Below, one piece after another: positions 1 through 10,615 of a stretch of DNA of 64,000 bases (positions are counted from its first letter, which is position 1; every line of letters begins with the position of its first letter). This DNA comes from Candidatus Woesearchaeota archaeon (GTDB taxonomy: Archaea; Nanobdellota; Nanobdellia; Woesearchaeales; ARS49). The stretch lies in the NCBI GenBank assembly GCA_017609645.1, contig JAFCDQ010000003.1, positions 1 to 64,000 on the forward strand, written 5' to 3'. Below the pieces are notes generated by a model. That model ran no database searches. It saw only the letters and a program-made list of their open reading frames with translations, and was not told where the DNA came from. The position numbers were made by a program, and so were the translations under genes.

Positions 1-1
1 T

Positions 2-2434
2 GTTGATTTTGAATTCACAGAAGCAAGTGGAAACTATAATAGTTTTAATGTTAGTCATACTGTTACTGTTGTTCAAGATACAGAAGCTCCTCAGTATAGT
101 ATTGAAGTTAATCCAGTAGATGCTGATTATGATTCAAGTGCTGTTTATACTTGGAATGTTACAATTACAGATAATACTCAGGTTAATGATGCAAGTGTTG
201 AGTTAGTTATTAATACAGTTAATTATCTAGCAACTCCTCTTGGAAATGATGTGTATGAAGTTTCAAGTACAACTTATCCAATTTTAGCTGGTCTTGATGC
301 TGGTGTTTACAATTACAATTGGTATGCTGAAGATACTTCTACTTCAGCAAATCCAGCAAGTACAACTCCTGGAGTTTTGACAATTAGCAAAGCAAATCCT
401 ACTATGGTTTTGACTTTGAATGGTTATGATGCTGCTATTAGTGTTACTGATGCAAATAATTTCGTTGATGTTGTTGGAACTTTGACAGTTCCTGCTAGCG
501 GAGATTTAAGAATTTTAGTTGATGGTAATTCAATTACAGGTCTTCCTGTGGGAGGTTCAAGTATTAGTGTATTGAATCATCCTTTTACTGTATTAGGAAG
601 TCCTCATACTGTTGACTTTGAATTCACAGACACAACTGGAAATTATAACAGTATTAATGTTAGTCATACAGTTACTGTTGCAACTTTACCAGACCAAAGC
701 GGACATGATCCAGCAAGTAACTCTGATTTAGAATATACAAGCTTTAACTTGACTTTTGATACAGATATTCCAACAACTTGCAGATGGAGTGTGAATGCTG
801 ACCTGGCTTATAATGACATGCCTCCTCTAAATGAATTCAGTGGTGCTGGAACTACAAATCATAGTGGCACTGTTAGTGGATTAAACCAAGTTGTTCCTAG
901 TGCGCAGAATGTTCATGTAGCTTGTATTGGAGATGCTGTTAACTCTAATGAGGATTTAGTTTACAATTTAATCAATGTATTAGATGGTTCAACTTTAACA
1001 GGAACTAACTTACTTACTTTAAGTATTGTTACAGATAGCAATGTTACTGATTCAGACATAAATATTAGTACTGTTGATTTAAGTACTTTAACAGACAGTA
1101 ATGTTACAAACAGCACTATTGCTGAATGTACTTTTACAAATGTGACTTACATTGACTCTAACTGTTATCAATCTACTTTAGAAGATGCATTTGTTGATCC
1201 AAGTGATATTCAGAATAGTGTTATAACAGGAACTAGCAGAATAATTGACAGCACTGTTATAAACAGTACAATTGCAGATACTAATGTTACAGATTCAACT
1301 GTTACTGATTCAAGTGCAACAAACTCTGTTATTGAAAACACATCAACTGTTACAAACTCTACTTTAGAAGATTGTGCATTAGATGGCGCAGAGGTTACTG
1401 ACGATGAAATCATAACTGGAAAAATTAATTATGATACTGATGGAGATGGAATTCCTGATACTCTTTATGATGCTGATATTGATGGAGCAAAAGCACTTGA
1501 GGAATTAATCAACTACGCACCTATTGCAGTTATTGGCGCAAATCCAGCTGCTGCAAACACAGCTCAGACAATTACTTTTAATGGTTCAAACAGTAATGAC
1601 CCTAATACTGCTGATAGTATTGCAACTTATGCTTGGGACTTTGGTGATGGTAGTGATGTAGAAAATGGCGTTAGTGTGACTCATGCTTATGCAACTGTTG
1701 ACAGTTATACAGTTACTTTGACTGTTACTGATGATAATGCAAATCCTAAGTCAGGAAATTCAACTTATATTATGGTTGTTACAGCGCCTTCAACAACTCA
1801 AACCGATGACTCTGGAAGTCATAGAGGTGGAGGCGGTGGTGGTAGTTCACGTATGAAAACTGTTAAGGTTTGGAAAGAAGGTACTGAAATGTCTTTCAGA
1901 ATGCTTGACTTGTTAAGATTCGAAGTTGATAATGTCAGATATTCTGCTACTTTGAATGTTTACAGAACTGATACTGGAAAGGTAACTTTCTTGATTAGTG
2001 GTGTAAGACATGCGCTTAAACAAGGAGAAACACAAGGCTTTGACTTGAACAGAGATAATGTTGCTGATATTACTATTACTGGTGTTAGCTTAACAAAGAG
2101 TTCCGTTACTTTGAGATTTTATCCAGCAGATGCAACAGCTAATGGACAGCAATATTACGCACCTCCAATGCCTGTATTCAACATTCCTCCAACTGATTCA
2201 GTGACTGATGTTATTAAGGATGAAGTTAGTGATGAAACAACTCAGACAGAAGATGTTGAAGTTAATGCTAAGGTGGGAAGTGTTTGGAGTAAGATTGCTA
2301 GCTCTTTCAAGAGTTTGTTCAATGTCGGAGAAGCTGTTAGCGGTTCAAGCGGTGTTGCTATGGCAATAATTGCAGTTATTATAGCAATTGGCTTAGGAAC
2401 ATTCTTCCTAATCAGAAAAATTTATTTTGTTTAA
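2..2434 (+). CDS. Large cell-surface protein, 5'-truncated by the window edge: Ig-like repeats, Asn/Ser/Thr-rich repeat region, PKD domain, C-terminal TM anchor
   Basis: Frame is open from base 2, so the ORF-track Met at 251 is internal. Near-identical blocks VDFEFTEASGNYNSFNVSHTVTV (bp ~2-70) and VDFEFTDTTGNYNSINVSHTVTV. PKD-like AYAWDFGDGSDVENGVSVTHAY. C-terminal hydrophobic helix AMAIIAVIIAIGLGTFFLIRKIYFV. Confidence 0.85.
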   Translation, partial: VDFEFTEASGNYNSFNVSHTVTVVQDTEAPQYSIEVNPVDADYDSSAVYTWNVTITDNTQVNDASVELVINTVNYLATPLGNDVYEVSSTTYPILAGLDAGVYNYNWYAEDTSTSANPASTTPGVLTISKANPTMVLTLNGYDAAISVTDANNFVDVVGTLTVPASGDLRILVDGNSITGLPVGGSSISVLNHPFTVLGSPHTVDFEFTDTTGNYNSINVSHTVTVATLPDQSGHDPASNSDLEYTSFNLTFDTDIPTTCRWSVNADLAYNDMPPLNEFSGAGTTNHSGTVSGLNQVVPSAQNVHVACIGDAVNSNEDLVYNLINVLDGSTLTGTNLLTLSIVTDSNVTDSDINISTVDLSTLTDSNVTNSTIAECTFTNVTYIDSNCYQSTLEDAFVDPSDIQNSVITGTSRIIDSTVINSTIADTNVTDSTVTDSSATNSVIENTSTVTNSTLEDCALDGAEVTDDEIITGKINYDTDGDGIPDTLYDADIDGAKALEELINYAPIAVIGANPAAANTAQTITFNGSNSNDPNTADSIATYAWDFGDGSDVENGVSVTHAYATVDSYTVTLTVTDDNANPKSGNSTYIMVVTAPSTTQTDDSGSHRGGGGGGSSRMKTVKVWKEGTEMSFRMLDLLRFEVDNVRYSATLNVYRTDTGKVTFLISGVRHALKQGETQGFDLNRDNVADITITGVSLTKSSVTLRFYPADATANGQQYYAPPMPVFNIPPTDSVTDVIKDEVSDETTQTEDVEVNAKVGSVWSKIASSFKSLFNVGEAVSGSSGVAMAIIAVIIAIGLGTFFLIRKIYFV

Positions 2435-2461
2435 TTTTTTTCTTATTTTTGAGGTTAAAAA

Positions 2462-2779
2462 ATGATGCAAGATTCACAAAAAGAAAAATCTGCAAATTTA
2501 GAAGAAAAAATAGAAATAAAAAAATCTAATCCTTTAGTAACTTGTTTGAAAATTGTTGTAAGAACTTTGGAAGCACTAATCCCGATCCATGGTGATAAAA
2601 AAATATACCAAATTCATAAAGAAGTGACGGGATGGCCTTATAAATTAAAATATGGAAAAGATGTAGAGTTAAGTGAAAATCTTAAACAAAAAGTTATTGC
2701 TAAAACTGTTGTTACATGTGCTTTCAAATATGCAACTTTAATTTACTTGGCTGCTGATATTATAGACAAACTTTCTTAA
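2462..2779 (+). CDS. Hypothetical protein (105 aa)
   Basis: Complete ORF downstream of the surface protein. Confidence 0.6.
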   Translation: MMQDSQKEKSANLEEKIEIKKSNPLVTCLKIVVRTLEALIPIHGDKKIYQIHKEVTGWPYKLKYGKDVELSENLKQKVIAKTVVTCAFKYATLIYLAADIIDKLS

Positions 2780-2785
2780 TTTCTT

Positions 2786-3187
2786 TCATTCTAATATTTT
2801 ATCAATCATCTCAGCACTCTTCTCTAACTCTTTGAACATTCTTTCAAAGTCTTTTTTAATATCGTCTATTAATCTATGCAGATCATCTGCTCTTAAGATA
2901 TATTTTTTCCCAGAAGTTATTACTACCCCTTTTCTTATCAGCTCGTTTAGATGATGCACGACAGTTCCTCTGCTTAAGTGTGTCTTTAATGCTAAGTCAT
3001 CTGAAGAAAGAGCGTGATGTTCTTTAGAAGACTTCAATAACTCTAAGAACAGCCTAAAACAACTTTTATCTTTGTCTCTCTCGCCAAATAATCCTAATGA
3101 ACGAGCAAACCATTGCAGTTCTTGATTTAAGTCATGCTTTAGTGGTTTGCTTGTTTGGATTATTGTTATTCTTTTTTTTATTATCAT
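2786..3187 (-). CDS. ArsR-like winged-helix transcriptional regulator with C-terminal coiled coil
   Basis: HTH/wing pattern SSDDLALKTHLSRGTVVHHLNELIRKGVVITSGKKYILR. Confidence 0.7.
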   Translation of the reverse strand: MIIKKRITIIQTSKPLKHDLNQELQWFARSLGLFGERDKDKSCFRLFLELLKSSKEHHALSSDDLALKTHLSRGTVVHHLNELIRKGVVITSGKKYILRADDLHRLIDDIKKDFERMFKELEKSAEMIDKILE

Positions 3188-3531
3188 TATCCCATGTAGT
3201 TTGGAACTACATCTGGTTCTTTTTTGCCTGAATTTTCTTTTCTTAGTTTTTCTGCTTTTTCTAGTGCTTTTGGTTTTTTGATTTTACCAAAGTCTTTTTC
3301 ATATCTTTTTATTACGTCAGTAAGCAAAGAAAGCAATGCTTTTGCATGCCATGGATCTAGCATTATAACATTATGTTTTAATTGAAAGTTTGGTTTTTTA
3401 CTTCTTGGATCTGTTCTTGGTGTTATGCATTTGAAATCAAGTATCAGTTGTGTTGGATTATAATTGATGCTTGCTTCATGCGCAAAGAATGCGTCTCCTT
3501 CCATTATGTTTAGATTCACTTGTTCTGCCAT
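3187..3531 (-). CDS. DUF3467-like protein
   Basis: Start MAEQVNLNIMEG... preceded by strong SD GGAGGT on the minus strand. Pattern F.HEASINYNPTQLILDF...LDPWHAKALLSLLTDVIKRYEKDFG. Confidence 0.65.
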   Translation of the reverse strand: MAEQVNLNIMEGDAFFAHEASINYNPTQLILDFKCITPRTDPRSKKPNFQLKHNVIMLDPWHAKALLSLLTDVIKRYEKDFGKIKKPKALEKAEKLRKENSGKKEPDVVPNYMG

Positions 3532-3631
3532 TTTGTTACCTCCTATTAGGCTTATGTAATAACTGAAATATTTAAATCTTCCCATTCATAACCGAAAGGT
3601 TTATATAGTAGTTGATACTAACTATATTGTT

Positions 3632-3648
3632 GTTGACTTAAAGTCAAC
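3632..3648. promoter_or_regulatory. Perfect 17-bp palindrome GTTGACTT-A-AAGTCAAC near the predicted grpE transcription start
   Basis: Direct reading; ~25-30 bp downstream of CGAAAGGTTTATATAG (BRE/TATA-like) and ~15 bp before the grpE ATG. Confidence 0.6.
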
Positions 3649-3662
3649 GAAAGGTGGTATTA

Positions 3663-4121
3663 ATGAAAGATAAAAAATCAGAAAATGATCTTCAAAAACA
3701 GCTTGAAGAAAACTCAGATCAATTAAAGAGATTGCAGGCTGAGTTTGAGAATCATATAAAGCGAGCGGAAAAAGAGAGATCAGAAACAATTGAAATGGCA
3801 AATGCAAATTTAATCAAGAAACTTTTGCCTGTTATTGATGATTTTGAAAATACAATCAAGCATTTAGAAAATAATGAAGTCAAAGAAGGAATACAAATAG
3901 TGTTCAATAATTTTATGAATGTTCTTGAACAAGCTGGTTTGAAAGAGATTTCATGTAAAGATGTGTTAGATCCTTTCAAGCATGAAGTAATGCAAAAAGA
4001 AACAAGCAAAAAACCTGAAGGAACTATCATTAAAGAAGTTCAAAAAGGCTATACGCTAAAAGAAAAAGTCATAAGATGTTCAAAAGTTATCGTTGCTAAA
4101 AACGATACGGAGGTAAATTAA
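3663..4121 (+). CDS. grpE: Nucleotide exchange factor GrpE
   Basis: GrpE-like coiled coil plus [57 protein letters not shown]; immediately upstream of dnaK. Confidence 0.93.
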   Translation: MKDKKSENDLQKQLEENSDQLKRLQAEFENHIKRAEKERSETIEMANANLIKKLLPVIDDFENTIKHLENNEVKEGIQIVFNNFMNVLEQAGLKEISCKDVLDPFKHEVMQKETSKKPEGTIIKEVQKGYTLKEKVIRCSKVIVAKNDTEVN

Positions 4122-4122
4122 A

Positions 4123-5961
4123 ATGGTTAAAATTATAGGTATTGATTTAGGAACAAGTAACAGTGCGGCTGCTGTGTTAGAAGCAGGCAGAGCAAGAATT
4201 GTTCCTAGTGCAGAAGGCGCTAGTGTTTATGGAAAAGCTTTTCCAAGTGTTGTTGCTTTCACAAAAGACGGTCAAATGCTCGTCGGTGAACCTGCTAAAA
4301 GACAAGCAGTAAGCAATCCAGAAGGAACTGTTTTTGGAGCAAAAAGAAAAATTGGTTCTAATTTTAAATTTAAGATTTTTGGCAAAGAATATACTCCTCA
4401 GCAAATTTCTGCTTTTGTTTTGCAGAAAATAAAGAAAGATGCTGAATCTTTTCTTGGAGAGCCTATAACTAAGGCAGTTATTACTGTGCCAGCTTATTTT
4501 GACGACGATCAAAGGCAGGCTACTAAAGATGCTGGAACTATTGCAGGATTAGAAGTTGTTAGAATTGTAAATGAACCTACAGCTGCAAGTCTTGCTTATG
4601 GTATTGATAAGGCAGATAAAGAACAGAAAATATTAGTTTTTGATTTTGGTGGCGGAACTTTAGATGTTACTATCATGGATTTTGGCGACGGTGTTTTTGA
4701 AGTTAAATCTACAAGTGGAGATACTCAGCTTGGCGGAACAGATATGGATAATGTTTTGATTAATCATATTGTAACTAATTTCAAAAATGAGACTGGTGTT
4801 GATTTGAATGGCGATATAACTGCTATGCAAAGAATCAGCGAAGCTGCTGAAAAAGCTAAGATAGAATTAAGCACAGTTCTTGAGACAGATATTAATCTGC
4901 CTTTTATCAGTGCTACTGATAAAGGTCCTAAGCATTTGCAGATGAAAATAACTAGAGCTAAGCTTGAAGAGCTTGTTTCTCCTCTTGTTGAGAAATGTAA
5001 GAAAAGTATTGACCAGGCTTTGAAAGATGCTAAATTAACTGATAAAGATATTAATAAAGTTATTCTGGTTGGCGGACCTACAAGAATGCCTGTTGTTCAG
5101 AAAAAAGTTGAATCTTGGGTTGGTCAGAAAGTTGAACATAGTGTTGATCCTATGGAATGTGTTGCAATGGGCGCCGCAATTCAAGGCGGTGTTCTTGCAG
5201 GAGAAGTCAAAGATATTTTGCTTTTAGATGTAACACCTCTATCTTTGGGGATTGAAACTCTTGGTGGTGTTTTCACAAAGCTTATTGAAAGGAATACTAC
5301 TATTCCTGTAAACAAAAGCCAGGTATTTAGTACTGCTGCTGATAATCAGCCTGCGGTTACTATTAAGATTTTTCAAGGAGAAAGACCTATGGCTACTGAC
5401 AATAAGCTGTTAGGTGAGTTCACTTTGACAGGTATTCCTCCTGCGCCAAGAGGTGTTCCTCAAATTGAAGTAGATTTTGACATTGATGCAAATGGCATTT
5501 TAAATGTCAAGGCAAAAGATAAAGCTACTAATAAGGAACAGAGTATGCAGATTACTGCACCTAATAAGCTTGATGACGCTGAAGTTGAAAAAATGCGTAA
5601 AGAAGCTGAGCAGTTCAATGAGCAAGACAAGAAAAAGAAAGAAGAAGTTGAGCTTATTAATCAAGCAGATACTCTTGTTTACTCTACTGAGAAACTGATG
5701 CAGGATCATAAAGGCAAGATTGACGAAAATGCAGTTAAGCCTGTTACTGACAAGATTGCGGATTTAAAGAAATTGTTAGCAGAAGAGAAGAAAGATCTTG
5801 TTAAGATTAAAGCTCTTGTTGATGAAATCAGTCAGTTAGCTCAGAAGATGGGAGCTTCTATGTATCAAAAGCAACAGCAAGCATCTGAAAAACCAGAAGC
5901 AGATAAAGACGCTGGTGTTCATGATACAGAAGCCAAAGAAAAAGATTCTAAAGAGGCTTGA
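4123..5961 (+). CDS. dnaK: Molecular chaperone DnaK (Hsp70)
   Basis: [67 protein letters not shown]. Confidence 0.98.
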   Translation: MVKIIGIDLGTSNSAAAVLEAGRARIVPSAEGASVYGKAFPSVVAFTKDGQMLVGEPAKRQAVSNPEGTVFGAKRKIGSNFKFKIFGKEYTPQQISAFVLQKIKKDAESFLGEPITKAVITVPAYFDDDQRQATKDAGTIAGLEVVRIVNEPTAASLAYGIDKADKEQKILVFDFGGGTLDVTIMDFGDGVFEVKSTSGDTQLGGTDMDNVLINHIVTNFKNETGVDLNGDITAMQRISEAAEKAKIELSTVLETDINLPFISATDKGPKHLQMKITRAKLEELVSPLVEKCKKSIDQALKDAKLTDKDINKVILVGGPTRMPVVQKKVESWVGQKVEHSVDPMECVAMGAAIQGGVLAGEVKDILLLDVTPLSLGIETLGGVFTKLIERNTTIPVNKSQVFSTAADNQPAVTIKIFQGERPMATDNKLLGEFTLTGIPPAPRGVPQIEVDFDIDANGILNVKAKDKATNKEQSMQITAPNKLDDAEVEKMRKEAEQFNEQDKKKKEEVELINQADTLVYSTEKLMQDHKGKIDENAVKPVTDKIADLKKLLAEEKKDLVKIKALVDEISQLAQKMGASMYQKQQQASEKPEADKDAGVHDTEAKEKDSKEA

Positions 5962-5963
5962 AG

Positions 5964-6116
5964 ATGAACGCTCTTATTATTGGGCTTTCTATTATTTTTA
6001 TTTATTTTTTTGTTAAAGCTTATATTAAGTACAAGAAAGTTAATAAGATTTATAGAAATGAATACATTAAAATACTTTCAAGTGACGAGTGTAAGGTAAA
6101 AGGTAAATTTGAATAA
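5964..6116 (+). CDS. Small single-pass membrane protein (50 aa) between dnaK and dnaJ
   Basis: [50 protein letters not shown]; starts 2 nt after the dnaK stop and overlaps the dnaJ ATG by 1 nt; below the ORF-track cutoff. Confidence 0.65.
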   Translation: MNALIIGLSIIFIYFFVKAYIKYKKVNKIYRNEYIKILSSDECKVKGKFE

Positions 6117-7159
6117 TGGCAAAGGAGTATTACAAGATTCTTGGAGTGAGTAAAGACGCTTCTCAGGAAGAGATTAAGAAAGCTTACAAAAAGCTTGCTA
6201 AGAAGTATCATCCTGATTTGAATAAATCAAAAGATGCTTCAGAGAAGTTTAAGGAGATTAATGAAGCTGCTGCTGTTCTTGGCGACGCTGAAAAAAGAAA
6301 GCAGTATGATCAGTTTGGCACCACTGGTGATCAGCAGGGTTTTGCTGGTTTTAATTTTCGTGATTTTGCTGGTTTTAATAGTTTTAATTTTGATGATTTG
6401 TTTGAGAGTTTGTTTTCTGGTTTTGGTTTTGCAAGACCCGGTGGTAGAAGAAAAACAGCGCAAAGAGGAGCAGATCTTATTACAGAAGTTGCTGTTGATT
6501 TAAAAGAAGTTTTGAATGGAACTGAAAGAGAATTAGAAGTTACTAAGCTTGATGTCTGCCCTGACTGCGAAGGTACAGGCGGAGAAACTCAGACTTGTTC
6601 TAAATGTAATGGTGAAGGAATATTGAAGCAGGCTAAGAGAACTCCTTTTGGTATTTTTGCTACTACTAGTCCTTGTAATGAATGCCAGGGCAGTGGAGAA
6701 GAAATTACTAAGAAGTGCAAGAATTGCAAAGGCAAGGGTGTAATTAAAGTTAAGAAGGATATTGAAATTAAGATTCCTGCTGGTGTGCTTGATGGGTTGA
6801 GGCTTAGAGTTCCTGGTGCTGGTGAGCGTTTGCCAGGCGGTGCTGGTGATTTGTATGTTATCATTAGAGTTAAGCCTGATAATAATTTTGAAAGAAAAGG
6901 CAATGATCTTTTTATTAAAATCATGATTCCTTTTTCAACAGCATGTTTAGGAGATAAGATTGAAGTTCCTTTGGTTGAAGGGACTGATAAGTTAAAGATT
7001 CCTGCTGCAACTCAGGGAGGAACTGTTTTTACTTTAGATAACAAAGGTTTGCCTGATTTAAGAACAGGCACAAGAGGAGATTTATTTGTTCATGTTGATA
7101 TTGAAGTTCCTAAGAAATTAAGTAAAAAACAAAAACAAGCTTTGAAAGAATTCGATTAA
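6116..7159 (+). CDS. dnaJ: Chaperone DnaJ (Hsp40) with G/F region and zinc-finger domain
   Basis: [33 protein letters not shown]; four CxxCxGxG-like motifs ([32 protein letters not shown]). Confidence 0.98.
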   Translation: MAKEYYKILGVSKDASQEEIKKAYKKLAKKYHPDLNKSKDASEKFKEINEAAAVLGDAEKRKQYDQFGTTGDQQGFAGFNFRDFAGFNSFNFDDLFESLFSGFGFARPGGRRKTAQRGADLITEVAVDLKEVLNGTERELEVTKLDVCPDCEGTGGETQTCSKCNGEGILKQAKRTPFGIFATTSPCNECQGSGEEITKKCKNCKGKGVIKVKKDIEIKIPAGVLDGLRLRVPGAGERLPGGAGDLYVIIRVKPDNNFERKGNDLFIKIMIPFSTACLGDKIEVPLVEGTDKLKIPAATQGGTVFTLDNKGLPDLRTGTRGDLFVHVDIEVPKKLSKKQKQALKEFD

Positions 7160-8688
7160 TCTTTTTTTGGGAATAGTTCAATTATTTCTTTTATTCTTTT
7201 CCTGCTTAATTTTTTTTCTTTTGCTGCTTTTTCAAATCTTTTGTATGTTCCTTCTTTTAGTATTTCTAAATGTTCAAGTCCTAATGTTGCTAATATGATT
7301 TCTTCATGTTCTTTTTTTGCCCTATCTATTACTTTACCCTTCATGGATATTTTTCTTGCTTCATGGAATTTTGCTTTTGCTTCTTTTTCTTTTCCATCGA
7401 TTACTAATCGAAGTCCTTGATATGCAGGAGTGTCTGGAAATTTAATTTCTTCAACAATTTCTAATTCCGCAACTGATTCTTCTAAATCAACTTGTTTTGC
7501 AGATTCTTTAACAATTTTTAATTTTTTCCCAGTAAGATCTAATGTTGATTCATCTAAGCTCTGTATATCTGATGCTGATTCTTCTAATTCATCTAATGTA
7601 TCTGCAATTTCATAAGGTTGTGATTCGTCTACTTTTTCTGTATCTTTAATATAAGTTTTTATTTCCACAAATGTTCCGCTTTCCTGCATTTCTTTTAATT
7701 GCTGCAGTCTTTGTTTTATGTCATCTGTCGGATATAATGACTCTGCTTTTTCATAAATTTGGATAGCTTCTTTTATATTTTCTTTTTTGACTTCTCTTTC
7801 TGCTTTAAATAAATGAACTTTTGCTGATTCTCTTAAAGCATATTCTGTTGGATTGCCGTTATATTTTCTTTTTAAGAATAAAATTGCAGCATCTAAACAA
7901 TCATCTCCTGATTTATCATTTCCTAATTCATCATAAATAAGTGATTGCAGTATTAAATAATCATGCTGATTTTCTTTATCAGGTATTGTTTTAAGTAAGC
8001 TTGTTGCTGTGCTATCTAATGGATCAGGTTCATCTAATACGACTAGTTCTCCTATTGCTTTTTCAATATCATAAAGAGCAGATAATAGATATTCTTTTCT
8101 TTTAGAATCTTTTTTATCTAAGTTTTCAGTTATTTTATAGTTAGATAAGCTTCTATGATAATAAGCACTTGTTTTTTCTTCAGGGGAGACAAATTCTATT
8201 TTCTCATATGCTTCTATCAATTCATTTAAACTTGATAGTGCAGTTTCATATTTTTCTATGGTTAATGCTTCTTTTGCATGGTTGTTTAGTATTCTGTTAT
8301 CTAGACTGTTTAATTTAATATCAGGACGTTCTTTTTTAGCTTTCAAGAGATAATCTAAGTCTTTAAATGATTCTTCATGTTCTCCTAAAAGTTGTTTTGC
8401 TTTTGCTCTGAAATACATTAATTGCATGTCTTTTTTATTTAGTAGTTCTATTGGTAGATGTTCTTGTTTTTCTGGAATAAATAAATTTATTTCATCAATT
8501 ACATCTGCATAATCGCCATCTGCAATAAGACATTGAGCATAAGAAACTGTTATTTCTCTTGCTAGTTCTGTATCAAGCGGATATTCTAGGGCTTTTTCAA
8601 AATTTTGTCTAGCATGTTTTAGATCATCTTTTTGAAAATATTTACGTCCTTCCTCAATTAATTCTGTAATTCGTTTTTCAGTTACCAT
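7156..8688 (-). CDS. TPR-repeat protein
   Basis: Repeated helical pairs ([39 protein letters not shown]). Confidence 0.65.
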   Translation of the reverse strand: MVTEKRITELIEEGRKYFQKDDLKHARQNFEKALEYPLDTELAREITVSYAQCLIADGDYADVIDEINLFIPEKQEHLPIELLNKKDMQLMYFRAKAKQLLGEHEESFKDLDYLLKAKKERPDIKLNSLDNRILNNHAKEALTIEKYETALSSLNELIEAYEKIEFVSPEEKTSAYYHRSLSNYKITENLDKKDSKRKEYLLSALYDIEKAIGELVVLDEPDPLDSTATSLLKTIPDKENQHDYLILQSLIYDELGNDKSGDDCLDAAILFLKRKYNGNPTEYALRESAKVHLFKAEREVKKENIKEAIQIYEKAESLYPTDDIKQRLQQLKEMQESGTFVEIKTYIKDTEKVDESQPYEIADTLDELEESASDIQSLDESTLDLTGKKLKIVKESAKQVDLEESVAELEIVEEIKFPDTPAYQGLRLVIDGKEKEAKAKFHEARKISMKGKVIDRAKKEHEEIILATLGLEHLEILKEGTYKRFEKAAKEKKLSRKRIKEIIELFPKKD

Positions 8689-8820
8689 ATCCTCTATAAA
8701 CCCCTAACTCATATATAAATCTTTCGGTATATTTATCACTGTAAAGTAAGAACCTATATTAACCATAAACCTTTTAAATAAAACTCTATTTTATAGACTA
8801 TACATTTGGGGGTAATATAC

Positions 8821-9648
8821 ATGAAAATAAGAATACTTTGCTCTATTTTGTTGATATTATTAGCATTAGCATGCACAACTATGCCAGAAACTAAGATTGA
8901 CGATTTGAAAGAGAAGATTATGAAAGCTAATCTCGAGATTGATTCTTTCAAATTTAAATCAACTGCAACTATGAAGATTGAAGGAAAAGAAGAAAGCATG
9001 GATATGGATATGGAGATGGATGGTGCTTTTGATAGAACTGCCAAACAGTTTATGGTTACAGGAATAATGAAAATGGCAGATATGACTCTGCCAATTAAGA
9101 CTTTTAGCGATGGTGACTGGGTTTATACTGAAACAATGGGCCAATGGATTAAGATGCAGATTTTGTCTCCTGAGATGTTTGATCAGCAGGATCAGGCAAA
9201 ATATCTGATTGAATTCTTGGAAAACAGCGAAATCACTACCGAAGAAGTCACTGTTGATGGAACAAGTTATTACAAGATTGATGTAGTTCCTGACAAAGAT
9301 GCTTTCCTTGATTTAGCTCAGAAGAATTCACCTGCACCGTTAGACGATATTCTTGATTTAGAAGAATTGTTCAAGAACATGGAGATTGTTTATTATGTGA
9401 ATAAAGAGACCTATGTTGCTGACAAGGTTGACATGAAATATCAGTTTAAGATTACTGATGCTATAATGACAGCAGATACTCATTATGAGATGTATGATCT
9501 TAATCAGCCTCAGACTATTGTGATTCCAGAAGAAGCTAAGGAAAAGGCTATTGACTTTTCTGAACTGCAGGCAAAGATGGCTCAAGGACCAGTATCTGAA
9601 GGAGAATCTCCTGACTCTAAAGTCGAGATAACAGAAGAATCTGTTTGA
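8821..9648 (+). CDS. Predicted lipoprotein, LolA/DUF6612-like
   Basis: Signal plus lipobox MKIRILCSILLILLALAC|TTMPE; beta-rich body (FKFKSTATMKIEGKEESMDMDMEMDGAFDRT). Confidence 0.65.
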   Translation: MKIRILCSILLILLALACTTMPETKIDDLKEKIMKANLEIDSFKFKSTATMKIEGKEESMDMDMEMDGAFDRTAKQFMVTGIMKMADMTLPIKTFSDGDWVYTETMGQWIKMQILSPEMFDQQDQAKYLIEFLENSEITTEEVTVDGTSYYKIDVVPDKDAFLDLAQKNSPAPLDDILDLEELFKNMEIVYYVNKETYVADKVDMKYQFKITDAIMTADTHYEMYDLNQPQTIVIPEEAKEKAIDFSELQAKMAQGPVSEGESPDSKVEITEESV

Positions 9649-9728
9649 TTCTTTTTTTTTATTTATTTTGAGTTATATATATTCTATATGCATAATCTTT
9701 AAAAAGCATAATTCTTTTTGCCTGTTTA

Positions 9729-10352
9729 ATGGTATCAGTTATAATAAATAATCCCGAGTGGTTCTTAAGGATTGACATTATCTTTGCAGCTATAAGCATA
9801 TTAGTTTCACTTATAATATCTCTTGTTTCTTTAAGAACTTGGTTTGTTGTTAAGAGTTTGAGATATCTTGGTTTTGCTATTGCCTTTGCAGGATTAGGCT
9901 TTAGTTTCTTGACAAGGATGATTGCTAATCTCATTCCGGGACCTGAAACTTTATTTATTGGATATGGTCTGCATATTGGCTGTACAATCCTAGCATTACT
10001 TACATTATTCATAGTCGCAAATAAAATTGAAAATGCAAGAGTTGTTCTTTTGCTTTATTTGATTACCTTACCATTAATCTTTTTCAGTGATAGTTACTTC
10101 ATGAGCTTTTACATTACAACTACTTTGATTACAGCATTGCTTGCTTTGACTTATTTGCAGAATGCTTTGAGAGTTAAAGGTTTTAATGCAATTTGTGTGT
10201 TTTTAGCATTTTTGCTGCTGTTCCTTGCGCATCTGCAGTTTTTATTGTCAGGCTTCAGAGGTTTGAATATGTTTTTTATCAGCGCCAGTATAATTCAATT
10301 ATTGGCATTTTTAGTGTTCTTGTTCGCTATTATTAAGGTTTTGAGATCATGA
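9729..10352 (+). CDS. Multi-pass membrane protein
   Basis: Several hydrophobic helices; overlaps the downstream wHTH gene by 4 nt. Confidence 0.65.
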   Translation: MVSVIINNPEWFLRIDIIFAAISILVSLIISLVSLRTWFVVKSLRYLGFAIAFAGLGFSFLTRMIANLIPGPETLFIGYGLHIGCTILALLTLFIVANKIENARVVLLLYLITLPLIFFSDSYFMSFYITTTLITALLALTYLQNALRVKGFNAICVFLAFLLLFLAHLQFLLSGFRGLNMFFISASIIQLLAFLVFLFAIIKVLRS

Positions 10353-10615
10353 GAAGAAATAAGCAGGATATTATTTTTGATATGTTAACAGCTGTTCAAA
10401 GTAAAGGTGGTTTTATTCTTCCAACTCATCTTCTTTACAAATCAAACTTATCTCATGCTAAGATGAAAGATTATCTTGATGAGTTGATGACTAAGAATGT
10501 TCTTATTTATATGACTGATAAAGGCAAGCAGAAGATTAAGATGACTGAGAAAGGATTTAAGTTCCTTCAATCTTTAAGAAAACTCAGAGAATTCACTGAA
10601 GCTTTTGGTATTTGA
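10349..10615 (+). CDS. Small winged-helix protein (88 aa)
   Basis: THLLYKSNLSHAKMKDYLDELMTKNVLIYMTDKGKQKIKMTEKGFKFLQSLRKL. Confidence 0.7.
   Translation: MRRNKQDIIFDMLTAVQSKGGFILPTHLLYKSNLSHAKMKDYLDELMTKNVLIYMTDKGKQKIKMTEKGFKFLQSLRKLREFTEAFGI

Noticed and set aside
4177-4512. Minus-strand 111-aa ORF inside dnaK
   Set aside because: Shadow ORF antisense to a strongly conserved gene; low-complexity Ser/Phe/Lys composition typical of AT-rich antisense frames
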